Below are positions 9,041 through 17,198 of a DNA stretch of 64,000 nucleotides, one piece after another (positions within the stretch are counted from its first letter, which is position 1; the number at the start of each line of letters is the position of its first letter). The notes under the pieces are model-generated. The model was given only the letters and a program-made list of their open reading frames with translations. It did not search any database and had not been told where the DNA came from. The stretch is from contig JAFUHX010000056.1 of NCBI GenBank assembly GCA_017474045.1, positions 1-64,000 on the forward strand, given 5' to 3'. This stretch comes from Clostridia bacterium. GTDB lineage: Bacteria; Bacillota; Clostridia; Oscillospirales; Acutalibacteraceae. Both the position numbers and the translations under genes were made by a program.

Positions 9041-9087
9041 CAAAACGGGCTGTAAAAATTTCAGACCGAATAAAACAAGACAAATAA

Positions 9088-9126
9088 AGAGTTTCTTTTG
9101 GTAGATTAATCCGAAAGAAGCCCTTT
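9088..9126 (+). terminator. Dispersed hairpin, copy 3, rnpB terminator
   Basis: GAGTTTCTTTTGG, loop, CCGAAAGAAGCCC, then TTTATTTTTT. It is clearly related to the hairpins at 168 and 6955 and is placed where rnpB transcription should end. Confidence 0.7.
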
Positions 9127-9179
9127 ATTTTTTATTAGCTTTAAATCAGAATTAACATATTGTGTATTGAGGTGATTTA

Positions 9180-9527
9180 ATGCTAAGTTCAATAATTGAT
9201 GCTTTAGGAATTGTTTTTCTTCTCTGGTGTGTTTGTTTTTTGTGTTTTTTGATTTTTCAAGCTCTTTTTAAAAAAGAGAATCAGTTTGCCTTGGTTTTAG
9301 GTTTTCCCGAAGACAGCGATTTAGCCGAAACAGTTTTTGTTGCATATTTAAAAATGAATTTTTTCAGCTTTATAAAAAAAGATAAGGTAGTTGTTTTTGA
9401 TTTCGGTTTGTCACAGGAGATAAAAAATCAATGCATAAACGCTGTTTCACAAGACGGCGTAATTTTTATCAAAAAAGATGATTTTCAAAATATTGATAGA
9501 TTTTTGTTGAAAGAGACAGAAAATTAA
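9180..9527 (+). CDS. Small membrane protein of unknown function
   Basis: 115 residues with one N-terminal hydrophobic segment (about residues 8-30, IVFLLWCVCFLCFLIFQALF). A soluble alpha/beta-looking tail follows with alternating hydrophobic strands (KVVVFDFGLS, DGVIFIKKDD). A GAGGTG ribosome-binding site lies before ATG 9180. It is 41 bases upstream of the recD2-like gene and may be co-transcribed with it. No family was recognised. It is likely real because of the ribosome-binding site and position. Confidence 0.6.
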   Translation: MLSSIIDALGIVFLLWCVCFLCFLIFQALFKKENQFALVLGFPEDSDLAETVFVAYLKMNFFSFIKKDKVVVFDFGLSQEIKNQCINAVSQDGVIFIKKDDFQNIDRFLLKETEN

Positions 9528-9568
9528 TATATAATATAATTTCAGATAAAAGAAAGGAGTGAAGCGCA

Positions 9569-11767
9569 ATGGATACCTCTCAAACAAGAATCAAAGGCTA
9601 TGTTGAAGATATAATCTATCGAAATAACGAAAACGGCTATTGTGTTCTTGATCTGAGTGTTGGCGGTGAGCTGATTACCGCTGTGGGCAATCTTTCCGGT
9701 GTTAATGTGGGCGAAGAACTGGAAATGCAAGGGGAATGGACTTCTCACGCAATCTATGGTTCTCAGTTCAAAATAACAGATTATGAAAGAAGAATGCCAA
9801 AATCTGCCGACGATATGCTTCGCTATCTTTCTTCGGGTGCGATTAAAGGAATCGGCCCTGCAACAGCTGCAAAAATTGTTGAAAGGTTTGAAGACGAAAC
9901 CTTCGAGGTGTTAGAGAATAAGCCCGAGCTTCTTTCAACTATCAAAGGTATTTCCCAAGAAAAAGCTCAGCTTATCTGTGAGCAGTTCAAAAAACAGTTC
10001 GCTGTCAGAGAAGTAATGATTTATCTTGAAAAATTCGGAATGAAAAGCAGTGAATGTTTGGCGGCTTTCAAGGTTTTCGGAATGAATGCAACTTCAAGAA
10101 TTGCTGAAAATCCCTATGTTCTTTGCAATGAAAAAATCGGTCTGAGCTTTGAAAGAGCTGAGGAAATTGCTGAAAACTTCTCTTTCAGCGCTTCAAGCGC
10201 ATTTCGTCAGAGAGCCGGTGTTATTCATATTATTCAGCATAATCTTTTAAACGGTCATACCTGCCTTCCGCGAGAAAAAATAATCTCTCCCGCTTGTGAG
10301 CTTTTGGGTGCTTCAGGTGATGAAATAGAGGCAATTATTGACACCTTGATTGAAGATAAAGAGCTTGTTTTAAAGAGTATTGATTCAAGGGATTTTCTTT
10401 TTCTTCCTAATCTTTATCTTGAAGAGTCAAACATTGCCAAAAGAATAAAAGTCATGCTTGATTTTCCACCTGCTCAGGGTAGGCCGGTTGAAAAAGACAT
10501 TGATGAAATCGAAGAAAAAAACTCAATTCATTTTGAAGAAAAACAGCGACTTGCCATTATGACAGCCGCCAAAAAAGGTCTTCTTGTTTTAACAGGAGGT
10601 CCGGGAACGGGAAAAACAACCACCTTAAACGGAATAATCAGTCTCTATGAAAAACGAAAGCTCAAGGTTTTGCTTGCTGCGCCAACAGGAAGAGCCGCCA
10701 AGCGAATGAGTGACGTTACGGGGAGAGAGGCCAAAACAATACATCGTCTTTTAGAAGTAGTCTGGGGCGAAAACGATAAACAGAGTTTTTCAAGAAACAT
10801 CAGAAACCCTCTTGAAGCAGATGCGGTTATTATTGATGAGCTTTCTATGGTCGATGTTCATCTTTTTCATGCTCTTTTAGATGCGTTGCCACTTGGTTGC
10901 CGTCTTATAATGGTCGGAGACAGCAATCAGCTTCCGCCGGTCGGTGCAGGAAATATTCTTCATGATATAATTGATTCAGGACTTCTTCCGGTTGTTGCTT
11001 TAACCGAGGTCTTTCGTCAGTCTCTTGAAAGTCTGATTGTAACCAATGCTCATAAAATCGTTAACGGAGAATATCCTGACCTTTCAAAGAACGACAGAGA
11101 TTTCTTTTTCCTTTCAAGAGGTAATATTATTTCAGCCGCTTCAACAGTTGTTGATCTCTACACCAACCGTCTTCCTAAGGCTTACGGATATAATCCTATT
11201 GAAGATGTTCAGATAATCTGTCCCTCGAGAAAAGGCGAGCTCGGAACTGTCAGCTTAAACAGAAGCCTTCAAAAGCTTCTCAATCCTCCGTCTCCCGATA
11301 AAGAGGAGCTTGAGCTTTCAGGAAGAATATTCCGTCAGGGCGATAAGGTGATGCAGGTTAAAAATAACTATGACATAATGTGGACCAAAGGCCGTCAGAG
11401 CGGCTACGGAATTTTTAACGGTGATATCGGAATAATTCAGGCTGTTAACCATAACAGCAAAATCATGAAAATTCTTTTTGACGACAGAACGGCAATTTAT
11501 GCCTTTGAAAACGCCAAAGAGCTTGAGCACGCCTATGCTGTAACTGTTCACAAAAGTCAGGGGTGTGAGTTTGAGGCTGTCTTGATGCCTGTTTTTGCTG
11601 TTGTTCCTCAGCTAAGCTACAGAAATCTTCTCTATACAGCTGTAACCAGAGCAAAAAGCAGAATTATTCTTGTTGGAAGCAAAGATCAGGTTTTTTCAAT
11701 GGTTGATAACGACAAAAAAGCCAGACGCTATTCCGCTTTAAAACATTTTCTTCTTCAGGAGGATTAA
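9569..11767 (+). CDS. recD2: RecD2-like ATP-dependent DNA helicase
   Basis: Superfamily 1B 5'-3' DNA helicase of the RecD2/YrrC type found in bacteria that use AddAB rather than RecBCD. The N-terminal ~330 residues contain an OB-like fold and tandem helix-hairpin-helix segments (GPATAAKIVERF, GISQEKAQLICEQF). The motor domain carries Walker A LTGGPGTGKTTT, motif Ia APTGRAAKRM, Walker B VIIDELSMVD, motif III MVGDSNQLPPVGAG and the C-terminal AVTVHKSQGCEF and YTAVTRAKS motifs. Length (732 aa) fits the family. AAAGGAG precedes ATG 9569. The comF gene follows after 2 bases, so both are probably in one operon. The suggested role is DNA repair and replication-fork processing. Confidence 0.92.
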   Translation: MDTSQTRIKGYVEDIIYRNNENGYCVLDLSVGGELITAVGNLSGVNVGEELEMQGEWTSHAIYGSQFKITDYERRMPKSADDMLRYLSSGAIKGIGPATAAKIVERFEDETFEVLENKPELLSTIKGISQEKAQLICEQFKKQFAVREVMIYLEKFGMKSSECLAAFKVFGMNATSRIAENPYVLCNEKIGLSFERAEEIAENFSFSASSAFRQRAGVIHIIQHNLLNGHTCLPREKIISPACELLGASGDEIEAIIDTLIEDKELVLKSIDSRDFLFLPNLYLEESNIAKRIKVMLDFPPAQGRPVEKDIDEIEEKNSIHFEEKQRLAIMTAAKKGLLVLTGGPGTGKTTTLNGIISLYEKRKLKVLLAAPTGRAAKRMSDVTGREAKTIHRLLEVVWGENDKQSFSRNIRNPLEADAVIIDELSMVDVHLFHALLDALPLGCRLIMVGDSNQLPPVGAGNILHDIIDSGLLPVVALTEVFRQSLESLIVTNAHKIVNGEYPDLSKNDRDFFFLSRGNIISAASTVVDLYTNRLPKAYGYNPIEDVQIICPSRKGELGTVSLNRSLQKLLNPPSPDKEELELSGRIFRQGDKVMQVKNNYDIMWTKGRQSGYGIFNGDIGIIQAVNHNSKIMKILFDDRTAIYAFENAKELEHAYAVTVHKSQGCEFEAVLMPVFAVVPQLSYRNLLYTAVTRAKSRIILVGSKDQVFSMVDNDKKARRYSALKHFLLQED

Positions 11768-11769
11768 CT

Positions 11770-12486
11770 GTGTTAGAAACAATAAAGCGAATATTCTATC
11801 CGAAGCGTTGCAACTTGTGCAAAGAAATAATCCCGATTAACCAAAAAGAATGTAATTGTCAAAAAGATGATTTCAGAAGCTATGGCTTGAATTTTTGCAA
11901 CAGCTGCGGCGGAGAAAAGGGTGCCTGCCGTTGTCACGAGGCGGGTAACATCAGGCTTGAGAATGTTACAGCACCTTATGTCTATACCGACAGGGCCAGA
12001 AGAATGATAACCCGGCTGAAGTTTCATGGTGAAAAAGACTATGCTGACTTCTTTTCTTTAAAAATGAGTATTCATTTTGCTATGGCATATCCCTTTGCCG
12101 AACCGGATTTGATAACCTTCGTTCCAATAACTAAGGCGAGGAAAAAAGAAAGAGGCTATAATCAAAGTGAACTCATGGCTCAGGGAATCGGAAAACGCTT
12201 GTTGATTCCTTGCGTAGATGTTCTTGAAAAGACAAAAGAAACTCCACCTCAACATACGCTGACTCTTAAAGAGCGAAAAGAAAACCTTGTTGATGTTTTC
12301 TTTGTCACAAACGAAGAAGCTGTGAGAAACAAAACCGTAATTTTGTGTGATGACGTTAAAACAACGGGCGTTACTTTGATGCGCTGTTGTGAAGAGCTTT
12401 ATAAGGCAGGAGCAAAAGAAATTTTTTGCCTTTGTGCAACTGTTTCTGACTATAGTGATCCCTTTTCTCTTGACAACAGAAAATAA
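11770..12486 (+). CDS. comF: ComF family phosphoribosyltransferase-like protein
   Basis: ComF proteins are required for natural transformation in Bacillus and related genera and act in the cytoplasm on incoming single-stranded DNA. The N-terminus has a zinc-ribbon with CNLC, CNC, CNSCGG and CRCH cysteines. The C-terminus holds a type I phosphoribosyltransferase fold with the PRPP-binding loop VILCDDVKTTGVT and the KERGYNQSE motif. The start is GTG 11770, with AGGAGG just upstream. It directly follows recD2 by 2 bases. No competence DNA-uptake genes are visible here, so a housekeeping role in DNA metabolism is equally possible. Confidence 0.88.
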   Translation: MLETIKRIFYPKRCNLCKEIIPINQKECNCQKDDFRSYGLNFCNSCGGEKGACRCHEAGNIRLENVTAPYVYTDRARRMITRLKFHGEKDYADFFSLKMSIHFAMAYPFAEPDLITFVPITKARKKERGYNQSELMAQGIGKRLLIPCVDVLEKTKETPPQHTLTLKERKENLVDVFFVTNEEAVRNKTVILCDDVKTTGVTLMRCCEELYKAGAKEIFCLCATVSDYSDPFSLDNRK

Positions 12487-12525
12487 AATTTGTAAAATCT
12501 AAAAAAATAAAAAGGAAGTGAAATA

Positions 12526-13548
12526 ATGCCGGGACTCAATATTGCCGTTGATTTAGGTTCAGGAAGCATAAAAGTATATATTCAGGGCCGCGGCATTGTT
12601 TATTGCCAGGCGTACGCTGTTGCTTATGATGCTTATACAGACGAAGTAATTGCAATCGGAAACAGCGCAAAAGAAATGCTTGAAAAAACTCCGGAAACAA
12701 TCGATCTTGTTTTGCCGATAAAATCCGGTGTGATTGCCGACTTTTCTTCTATGAAGCATATTCTTTCAAATATCATTGAAAAAGTTTGCAGGTGGCGAAT
12801 TTTCAAGCCAAATGTAATAATCAGTGCTCCAAGCGGCTGTACTGCGCTTGAAAAGAAAACCATTATCGATGTTGTTTGTGCCGCCGGAGCAGGAAAGGTC
12901 AGCGTTATTGATGAGCCTGTTGCTTCTGCTCTGGGCTGTGCAATGAATATCAGCCGTCCTTATGGAGTGATGGTTATTGATATCGGTGCAGGAACAAGCG
13001 ATATTGCTGTTATAACAATGGGATGCGTCGCTTATTCAACGTCGCTTAAAATTGCCGGTGACGATATGAATGAGGCAATATGTCAATATATCAAGAGAGA
13101 AAAAGACATTGTTATCGGTTATCATACAGCCGAAGAAATCAAAAAGACCGTTGGCTGTGCTGTTGAAACCGAAGAAGAATTTGAAATGTCTGTTAACGGC
13201 AAAGATTTTGTAACCTCAATGCCGGTAATGTTCAGCGTAACATCAAAAGAAATTTGCGCCGCGCTTTCAGATTGCGTTAAAGCAATAATTAATGAAACCA
13301 GAAATGTTCTTGAAGAAATTCCTTATGAAATGTATTCTGATATTTGTAACGACGGAATAATTTTAACGGGAGGAAGCGCGAAGCTTAAAGGGCTTGATAT
13401 TGCCTTCAGAAATAAGTTTAACATTCCCGTAACCGTTGCTGCCGATAGCGAACATACTGCTGCCAAGGGTGCAGGTTACGCTTTGAAAGACTTAGCTGCC
13501 TATGAAGATAACGGCTATGTTTTTAAAATAAAACAACAGTTAAGATAG
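12526..13548 (+). CDS. MreB-like actin homologue
   Basis: Bacterial actin of the MreB/Mbl family that organises lateral peptidoglycan synthesis beneath the membrane. Actin-fold landmarks: phosphate-1 loop VDLGSGSIKVYI, connecting motif VIDEPVASALG, phosphate-2 loop VIDIGAGTSDIAV and the adenosine motif ILTGGSAKLKG. Length 340 aa is normal. The phosphate-1 loop and the first 60 residues look divergent from canonical MreB, so this may be a paralogue (Mbl or MreBH class) rather than the main MreB. No mreC or mreD follows, which also points to a paralogue. GGAAGTG precedes ATG 12526. Confidence 0.85.
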   Translation: MPGLNIAVDLGSGSIKVYIQGRGIVYCQAYAVAYDAYTDEVIAIGNSAKEMLEKTPETIDLVLPIKSGVIADFSSMKHILSNIIEKVCRWRIFKPNVIISAPSGCTALEKKTIIDVVCAAGAGKVSVIDEPVASALGCAMNISRPYGVMVIDIGAGTSDIAVITMGCVAYSTSLKIAGDDMNEAICQYIKREKDIVIGYHTAEEIKKTVGCAVETEEEFEMSVNGKDFVTSMPVMFSVTSKEICAALSDCVKAIINETRNVLEEIPYEMYSDICNDGIILTGGSAKLKGLDIAFRNKFNIPVTVAADSEHTAAKGAGYALKDLAAYEDNGYVFKIKQQLR

Positions 13549-13580
13549 TTCATTTTTTGAACCAATCTTAACTGTTTTCT
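13535..13580 (+). terminator. Terminator overlapping the mreB-like stop codon
   Basis: AACAGTTAAGAT, TAGTTC, a loop of Ts, GAAC and ATCTTAACTGTT, followed by TTCTTTG. The stop codon TAG sits inside the ascending arm. Confidence 0.75.
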
Positions 13581-13627
13581 TTGTTTCAAACCTCATTTTT
13601 TGTGTGATTTTTGTTAAAAATACCCAT

Positions 13628-13656
13628 TTGAAAAAAGCGATTTTTCTTGATATAAT
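13628..13656 (+). promoter_or_regulatory. Promoter of the carD-like gene
   Basis: TTGAAA at 13628-13633, 17-base spacer, extended -10 TGATATAAT with TATAAT at 13651-13656. Confidence 0.65.
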
Positions 13657-13689
13657 TGTTATAACATATAGAAAGAGTCAGGTAGAATC

Positions 13690-14190
13690 ATGTTATATAA
13701 CAAAGGTCAGGCGGTAGTTTGCAAGGGTACGGGTGTTTGTGAAATAGTTGATGTTAAAAACGAAAAATTCGGAGGAGCCCTTCAGAAGTATTATCTTCTA
13801 TTACCTGTGTATGAAAACTGTCCCACCAAAATTTATATTCCTGTATCAAACGAAGCAACTCGTTTAAGATCAGTCATTTCAAAGGATGAAATTTTTTCTG
13901 TTCTTGAAAAAGTCAAGGTCCGTGGCGATGTCTGGATTGAAGATGAAAAAGAAAGAGAAAAAGAATTTCATTCAATTCTTTCTTCAAATGACTATGAAGC
14001 TATTATAAAAATGATTTGTGAAATTCATCAGAAACAAAGCGATAAAAAGAAAAACGGCGGAAAGCTTCGCCAATCGGACGAAAACATTATGAAAGAAGCT
14101 GAAAAAACTGTTGGTCAGGAGTTTGCTTTTGCTCTTGATATCAGCGTTGAAGAGGTTAACCGCTTTATAGTTAAAACCTTAGCAAAATAA
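13690..14190 (+). CDS. CarD/CdnL-like transcription regulator
   Basis: Belongs to the CarD-CdnL-TRCF RNA-polymerase-interaction family, whose N-terminal Tudor-like domain binds the RNAP beta subunit. The N-terminus (KGQAVVCKGTGVCEIVDV, then YYLLLPVY and KIYIPVS) fits this domain. The C-terminal half is helical and charged (EIHQKQSDKKKNGGKLRQSDENI, shown here only in outline) and would contact DNA or sigma in CarD proteins. 166 residues is close to the family norm. It is transcribed alone from a good sigma-A type promoter and ends in a bidirectional terminator shared with the convergent redox operon. Confidence 0.82.
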   Translation: MLYNKGQAVVCKGTGVCEIVDVKNEKFGGALQKYYLLLPVYENCPTKIYIPVSNEATRLRSVISKDEIFSVLEKVKVRGDVWIEDEKEREKEFHSILSSNDYEAIIKMICEIHQKQSDKKKNGGKLRQSDENIMKEAEKTVGQEFAFALDISVEEVNRFIVKTLAK

Positions 14191-14193
14191 TAT

Positions 14194-14241
14194 AAACGAA
14201 GAGGAATGTAGCTCATCAGCTTTCACATCCCTCTTCGTTTT
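14194..14241. terminator. Bidirectional terminator
   Basis: AAACGAAGAGG, interior ATGT/ACAT pairing, CCTCTTCGTTT flanked by A and T runs on both sides. It serves the carD-like gene (+) and the polyferredoxin gene (-). Confidence 0.75.
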
Positions 14242-14242
14242 A

Positions 14243-15124
14243 TTATTCATCATTTTTCTTTTTCTTAAAATCATTCATGGTTGAGCATATAGCGCCATGA
14301 GGGCAGGCTTTAATACATTCGCCGCATCTGATACATTCAAGGCTGTTTGGATTTTCAAAAACAGCAATGTCAAAATTACATTTCTTTTGGCAAACTCCGC
14401 ATTTTGTGCATTTGCTTTCGTCGATTTTATAACGATAAAATGCAATAGGGTTAAACAGAGAATAAACAGCACCCAACGGACATAAATAGCGGCAGAAAGG
14501 TCTGTAAACCATAATCGAAAGAAGGACCAAAGCCGAAAGAATGGCAACTTTAAAAACGAAAAGTCCTCCAAGGCTGTCTCTCAGCTCTTCATAGGAAGCC
14601 AGAAGGGGAATTCCACCGAAAAGAGTTCCCGAGGGGCAGATATATTTGCAGAACCAAGGCTGACCCTGACCGGCAATATCTAAAACAAAAAGGGGAAGAA
14701 TAATAACAAAAATTAAAAGTATGGCAAACTTCATCCACTTAAGATATTTGTCTCCCGGCAGCTTCTTAAGCTTTTTGAAAAAAGGTATTTTATAGAGAAG
14801 GTCCTGAACAAGACCGAAGGGACAAAGCCAACCGCAAACAAATCTTCCGAAAATTGCACCGAAAAAAATCAAAAATCCTGCAACATAAAAAGAAAACTTA
14901 TAGTTTTTATCTGAAAGAACAGCTTGAAATGAACCGATAGGGCAAGAGCCTAAGGCACCCGGGCAGGAATAGCAATTCAGTCCGGGGAGGCAAATCAGCT
15001 TGCTTTTACCTCTGAAAATTTTTCCCTTAAAAAAGCCTGCTGCATATCCGTTTGAAAGGCAGAAATAAACAAACTGAAAAATATGGCGTGTGTTATTTTT
15101 CAGCTTTTCAAAAAACTTAGCCAA
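14243..15124 (-). CDS. Membrane polyferredoxin (4Fe-4S, NapH/YccM-like)
   Basis: Integral membrane electron carrier of 293 residues with four to five transmembrane helices. Two cysteine clusters sit in membrane loops (FVCGWLCPFGLVQD and YRPFCRYLCPLGAVY, the classic C-G-W-x-C-P-F pattern), plus an N-terminal CYSCPGALGSCPIG motif. Two classical 4Fe-4S ferredoxin motifs follow at the C-terminus (CTKCGVCQKKC, CIRCGECIKACP). The start is TTG 15124, overlapping the stop of the 48-aa gene before it, with GGAG upstream. It forms an operon with a TlpA-like thiol protein and a CXXC micro-protein, so it probably passes electrons from cytoplasmic carriers across the membrane to an extracytoplasmic thiol pathway. 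The exact acceptor is unknown. Confidence 0.82.
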   Translation of the reverse strand: MAKFFEKLKNNTRHIFQFVYFCLSNGYAAGFFKGKIFRGKSKLICLPGLNCYSCPGALGSCPIGSFQAVLSDKNYKFSFYVAGFLIFFGAIFGRFVCGWLCPFGLVQDLLYKIPFFKKLKKLPGDKYLKWMKFAILLIFVIILPLFVLDIAGQGQPWFCKYICPSGTLFGGIPLLASYEELRDSLGGLFVFKVAILSALVLLSIMVYRPFCRYLCPLGAVYSLFNPIAFYRYKIDESKCTKCGVCQKKCNFDIAVFENPNSLECIRCGECIKACPHGAICSTMNDFKKKKNDE

Positions 15125-15263
15125 GTCCTATACACTCCAAACAAATATTAACAGCTTTTTTGAAAACGACTTCAAACTCTTCTCTCCACACGCCGAGAAA
15201 AATGAAAATTATCGCAATAAAAAGAAGGATGAATGAAGCCCGGTTTCTTTTAAAGAAGCTCAT
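15117..15263 (-). CDS. CD1871A-type CXXC micro-protein (48 aa)
   Basis: Very short gene translated as 48 residues: a basic N-terminus MSFFKRNR, one transmembrane helix (about residues 9-26), an acidic linker and a C-terminal NICLECIGLG with a CxxC motif (C41, C44). The length, helix and CLECIG ending fit the CD1871A family of CXXC-containing proteins known from Clostridia. ATG 15263 overlaps the TGA of the TlpA-like gene (ATGA), GGAG lies 8 bases upstream, and its stop overlaps the start of the polyferredoxin gene. This tight coupling on both sides argues it is real and is a component of the same electron relay, perhaps handing electrons from Fe-S clusters to the thiol of TlpA. Confidence 0.8.
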   Translation of the reverse strand: MSFFKRNRASFILLFIAIIFIFLGVWREEFEVVFKKAVNICLECIGLG

Positions 15264-15868
15264 TTTGAAACTCCTTCAAGAACGCTGTCAATAATTGATT
15301 TCCACTCTTCCTTGTCTCTTGAACCGACAACACTTGAAGAAACAAGCTCACCCTCGCTGTTAACAAAAACAGTTGTGGGTACGCTGAAAAAGCTGTTTGA
15401 AAAAACTAAAAGCTCATTCATGGGAAGAATATGTGTGTAGTCTGCCTTGGTTTTTTCAGCAATACTTCTGGCGTCTTCAACAATAGAGTCGTCAATGTTA
15501 CCGTAGTAGTCAGCCGCGTCTATAACAAGGCCAACAAATTGAACATCAGCTTTGTTATATTCATCGCTGAGTTCAGCCAGGTAAGGCATTTCAGCAATGC
15601 AGGGAGAGCAAAATGTTCCCCAAACATTGATAACGGTCAATTTTGAGCTTTTAAAAATGCTGTCAGAAACCTTGTTGCCATAAATATCTTCTGATTCAAA
15701 AGAGAGTTTTTCTGCTTTTGAACCAACGGCGGCAGCGGTTGTTGTTTCATAAACAAAAGGCTCGGTTGTTGTTTCGCTTTTGTTTTCGCTGACATCATTG
15801 CCGTCAGAACAGGCGCAAAGAGCTAAGCAGAGCATTATGGACAAAAAAAGTGAAGTAAATTTTTTCAT
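15260..15868 (-). CDS. TlpA/ResA-like thiol-disulfide oxidoreductase lipoprotein
   Basis: Extracytoplasmic thioredoxin-fold protein of 202 residues. The N-terminus is a lipoprotein signal (MKKFTSLFLSIMLCLALCACS) with lipobox L-C-A-C, so it is anchored on the outer membrane face. After a Thr/Glu-rich linker comes the thioredoxin domain with active site VWGTFCSPCIAEMP (CSPC) and the cis-proline region FSVPTTVFVNSEG. It is the first gene of the operon with the CXXC micro-protein and the membrane polyferredoxin. The likely role is reduction of an extracellular disulfide, or of a partner such as a methionine sulfoxide reductase; no such partner is adjacent. Confidence 0.88.
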   Translation of the reverse strand: MKKFTSLFLSIMLCLALCACSDGNDVSENKSETTTEPFVYETTTAAAVGSKAEKLSFESEDIYGNKVSDSIFKSSKLTVINVWGTFCSPCIAEMPYLAELSDEYNKADVQFVGLVIDAADYYGNIDDSIVEDARSIAEKTKADYTHILPMNELLVFSNSFFSVPTTVFVNSEGELVSSSVVGSRDKEEWKSIIDSVLEGVSK

Positions 15869-16003
15869 AAAGAAACACTCCTGATTAATTATTTAATAAC
15901 GAAAGGATTTTATTGTGAATAACAACAATAAATCCAATCTGTCTTATCAATTATAATAAGTATATATGTTTGAAAAAATTTTTTCAATACTAAAATAAAA
16001 AAA

Positions 16004-16032
16004 TTGACTTAGTTTAACAGTAATGTTAAAAT
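16004..16032 (+). promoter_or_regulatory. Promoter and palindromic operator of the alcohol dehydrogenase gene
   Basis: TTGACT at 16004-16009 and TAAAAT at 16027-16032, 17-base spacer with an extended TG. A perfect inverted repeat, TTTAACA (16013-16019), GTAA, TGTTAAA (16024-16030), lies exactly between -35 and -10. That is a typical repressor-operator position. Confidence 0.6.
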
Positions 16033-16062
16033 ATCAAAAACATTATTTTGGAGGTATTTTTA

Positions 16063-17157
16063 ATGATAGATTCTTTTTTATATCAGCAGCCCGTCAAAAT
16101 TCGCTTCGGTAACGGAATGATCTCTCAGCTTGATGATGTTTTAAACGAAATTGAAGCTGAAAAATGTGTTCTTGTCAGCAGTAAATCATTTTCAGAGAAA
16201 TGCAATAAATTAATAGAAGAAAACGAGAAAATAAAAGCTGTTTATTCCTCCGTTCATCCGAATCCGCTTTTGTCAGACTGCGAAAAAATTGTTGAGCTGA
16301 TCAAAGCCAACGGCGCAGATACCGTTATAGCTTTAGGTGGCGGAAGCTCAATTGATGCCTCGAAATTTGCGGCTGCTTGTGCCTATAGCGAAATATCCCC
16401 GAAGGAGCATTATCTTTCACCTGCATTTCCCGGGAAAACTGCAAAAATTGTTGCCGTTCCGACAACATCGGGAACCGGCTCTGAAGTAACAAAGGTAGCC
16501 GTTATCAGCCACGAAAATGAGAAGAAGAGTATTCATAATCCGGCGTTTATGCCTGATATTTGTATTGTTGACCCTGAGCTTACCTTAACCGTTCCGCCAA
16601 AGTCAACAATGATTACGGGAATTGATGCGTTCACTCACGCAATAGAAGCCTATTGGAGCGTTAATCATCAGCCTCTGACAGATTTGTTTGCCGTTGAAAG
16701 CATCAGGCTCATTCTTGCAAATCTTGAAAATGCATATAAAACGGGCGATATTGAGTCAAGGTCAAATATGTCTTATGCCTCTTTGCTTGCCGGACTTGCT
16801 TTTTCAGTTGCCAAAACCGCGGCAAGTCACGCCTGCAGTTTTTCAATTTCAGCCTATTATCATCTTCCTCATGGCGAAGCCTGCGCCTTTACCCTTGATT
16901 CTCTGATGCTTTTAAATAACAGCGAAAGATTAGAGTCTCTTTCAAAAGCAGTCGGCTTTGAAAACACAGCTGATTTTGCTGAAAAAATCAGATATTTCAA
17001 AAAAATTGCCGGTCTTGCCTCAAAGCTTTCCGACCTTGGTGAAAATGTTGATATTGAAACTCTTGCCAAAGAAGGTGCAAATCATCCGCTTATGGCTAAT
17101 AATCCTGTTAAGCTTTCTGAAAAACAGCTTTATGAAATGTATGAAGCACTGCAATAA
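16063..17157 (+). CDS. Iron-containing alcohol dehydrogenase
   Basis: Group III (iron-dependent) NAD(P)-linked alcohol dehydrogenase, 364 residues, cytoplasmic. The N-terminal Rossmann-like domain has IALGGGSSIDASK (dinucleotide binding). PTTSGTGSEVTK follows. The metal site lies in GIDAFTHAIEAYWS (Asp, His) and HLPHGEACAF (His). ATG 16063 is preferred over an in-frame TTG at 16048 because the ribosome-binding site GGAGG overlaps the TTG. The substrate (ethanol, butanol, propanediol or another) cannot be read off. It is transcribed from its own promoter, which contains a palindromic operator, suggesting control by a repressor. Confidence 0.9.
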   Translation: MIDSFLYQQPVKIRFGNGMISQLDDVLNEIEAEKCVLVSSKSFSEKCNKLIEENEKIKAVYSSVHPNPLLSDCEKIVELIKANGADTVIALGGGSSIDASKFAAACAYSEISPKEHYLSPAFPGKTAKIVAVPTTSGTGSEVTKVAVISHENEKKSIHNPAFMPDICIVDPELTLTVPPKSTMITGIDAFTHAIEAYWSVNHQPLTDLFAVESIRLILANLENAYKTGDIESRSNMSYASLLAGLAFSVAKTAASHACSFSISAYYHLPHGEACAFTLDSLMLLNNSERLESLSKAVGFENTADFAEKIRYFKKIAGLASKLSDLGENVDIETLAKEGANHPLMANNPVKLSEKQLYEMYEALQ

Positions 17158-17158
17158 A

Positions 17159-17198
17159 AGAAAACAGCTCTGAAAATAATAATCAGAGCTGTTTCTTT
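17159..17198. terminator. Bidirectional terminator between convergent genes
   Basis: GAAACAGCTCTGA, short loop, TCAGAGCTGTTTC followed by TTTTTT. The distal end overlaps the stop of the minus-strand methyltransferase gene. Confidence 0.75.

Noticed and set aside
8637-9043. Open frames on the minus strand between 8637 and 9043
   Set aside because: They lie across the conserved RNase P RNA core on the opposite strand and resemble no protein.
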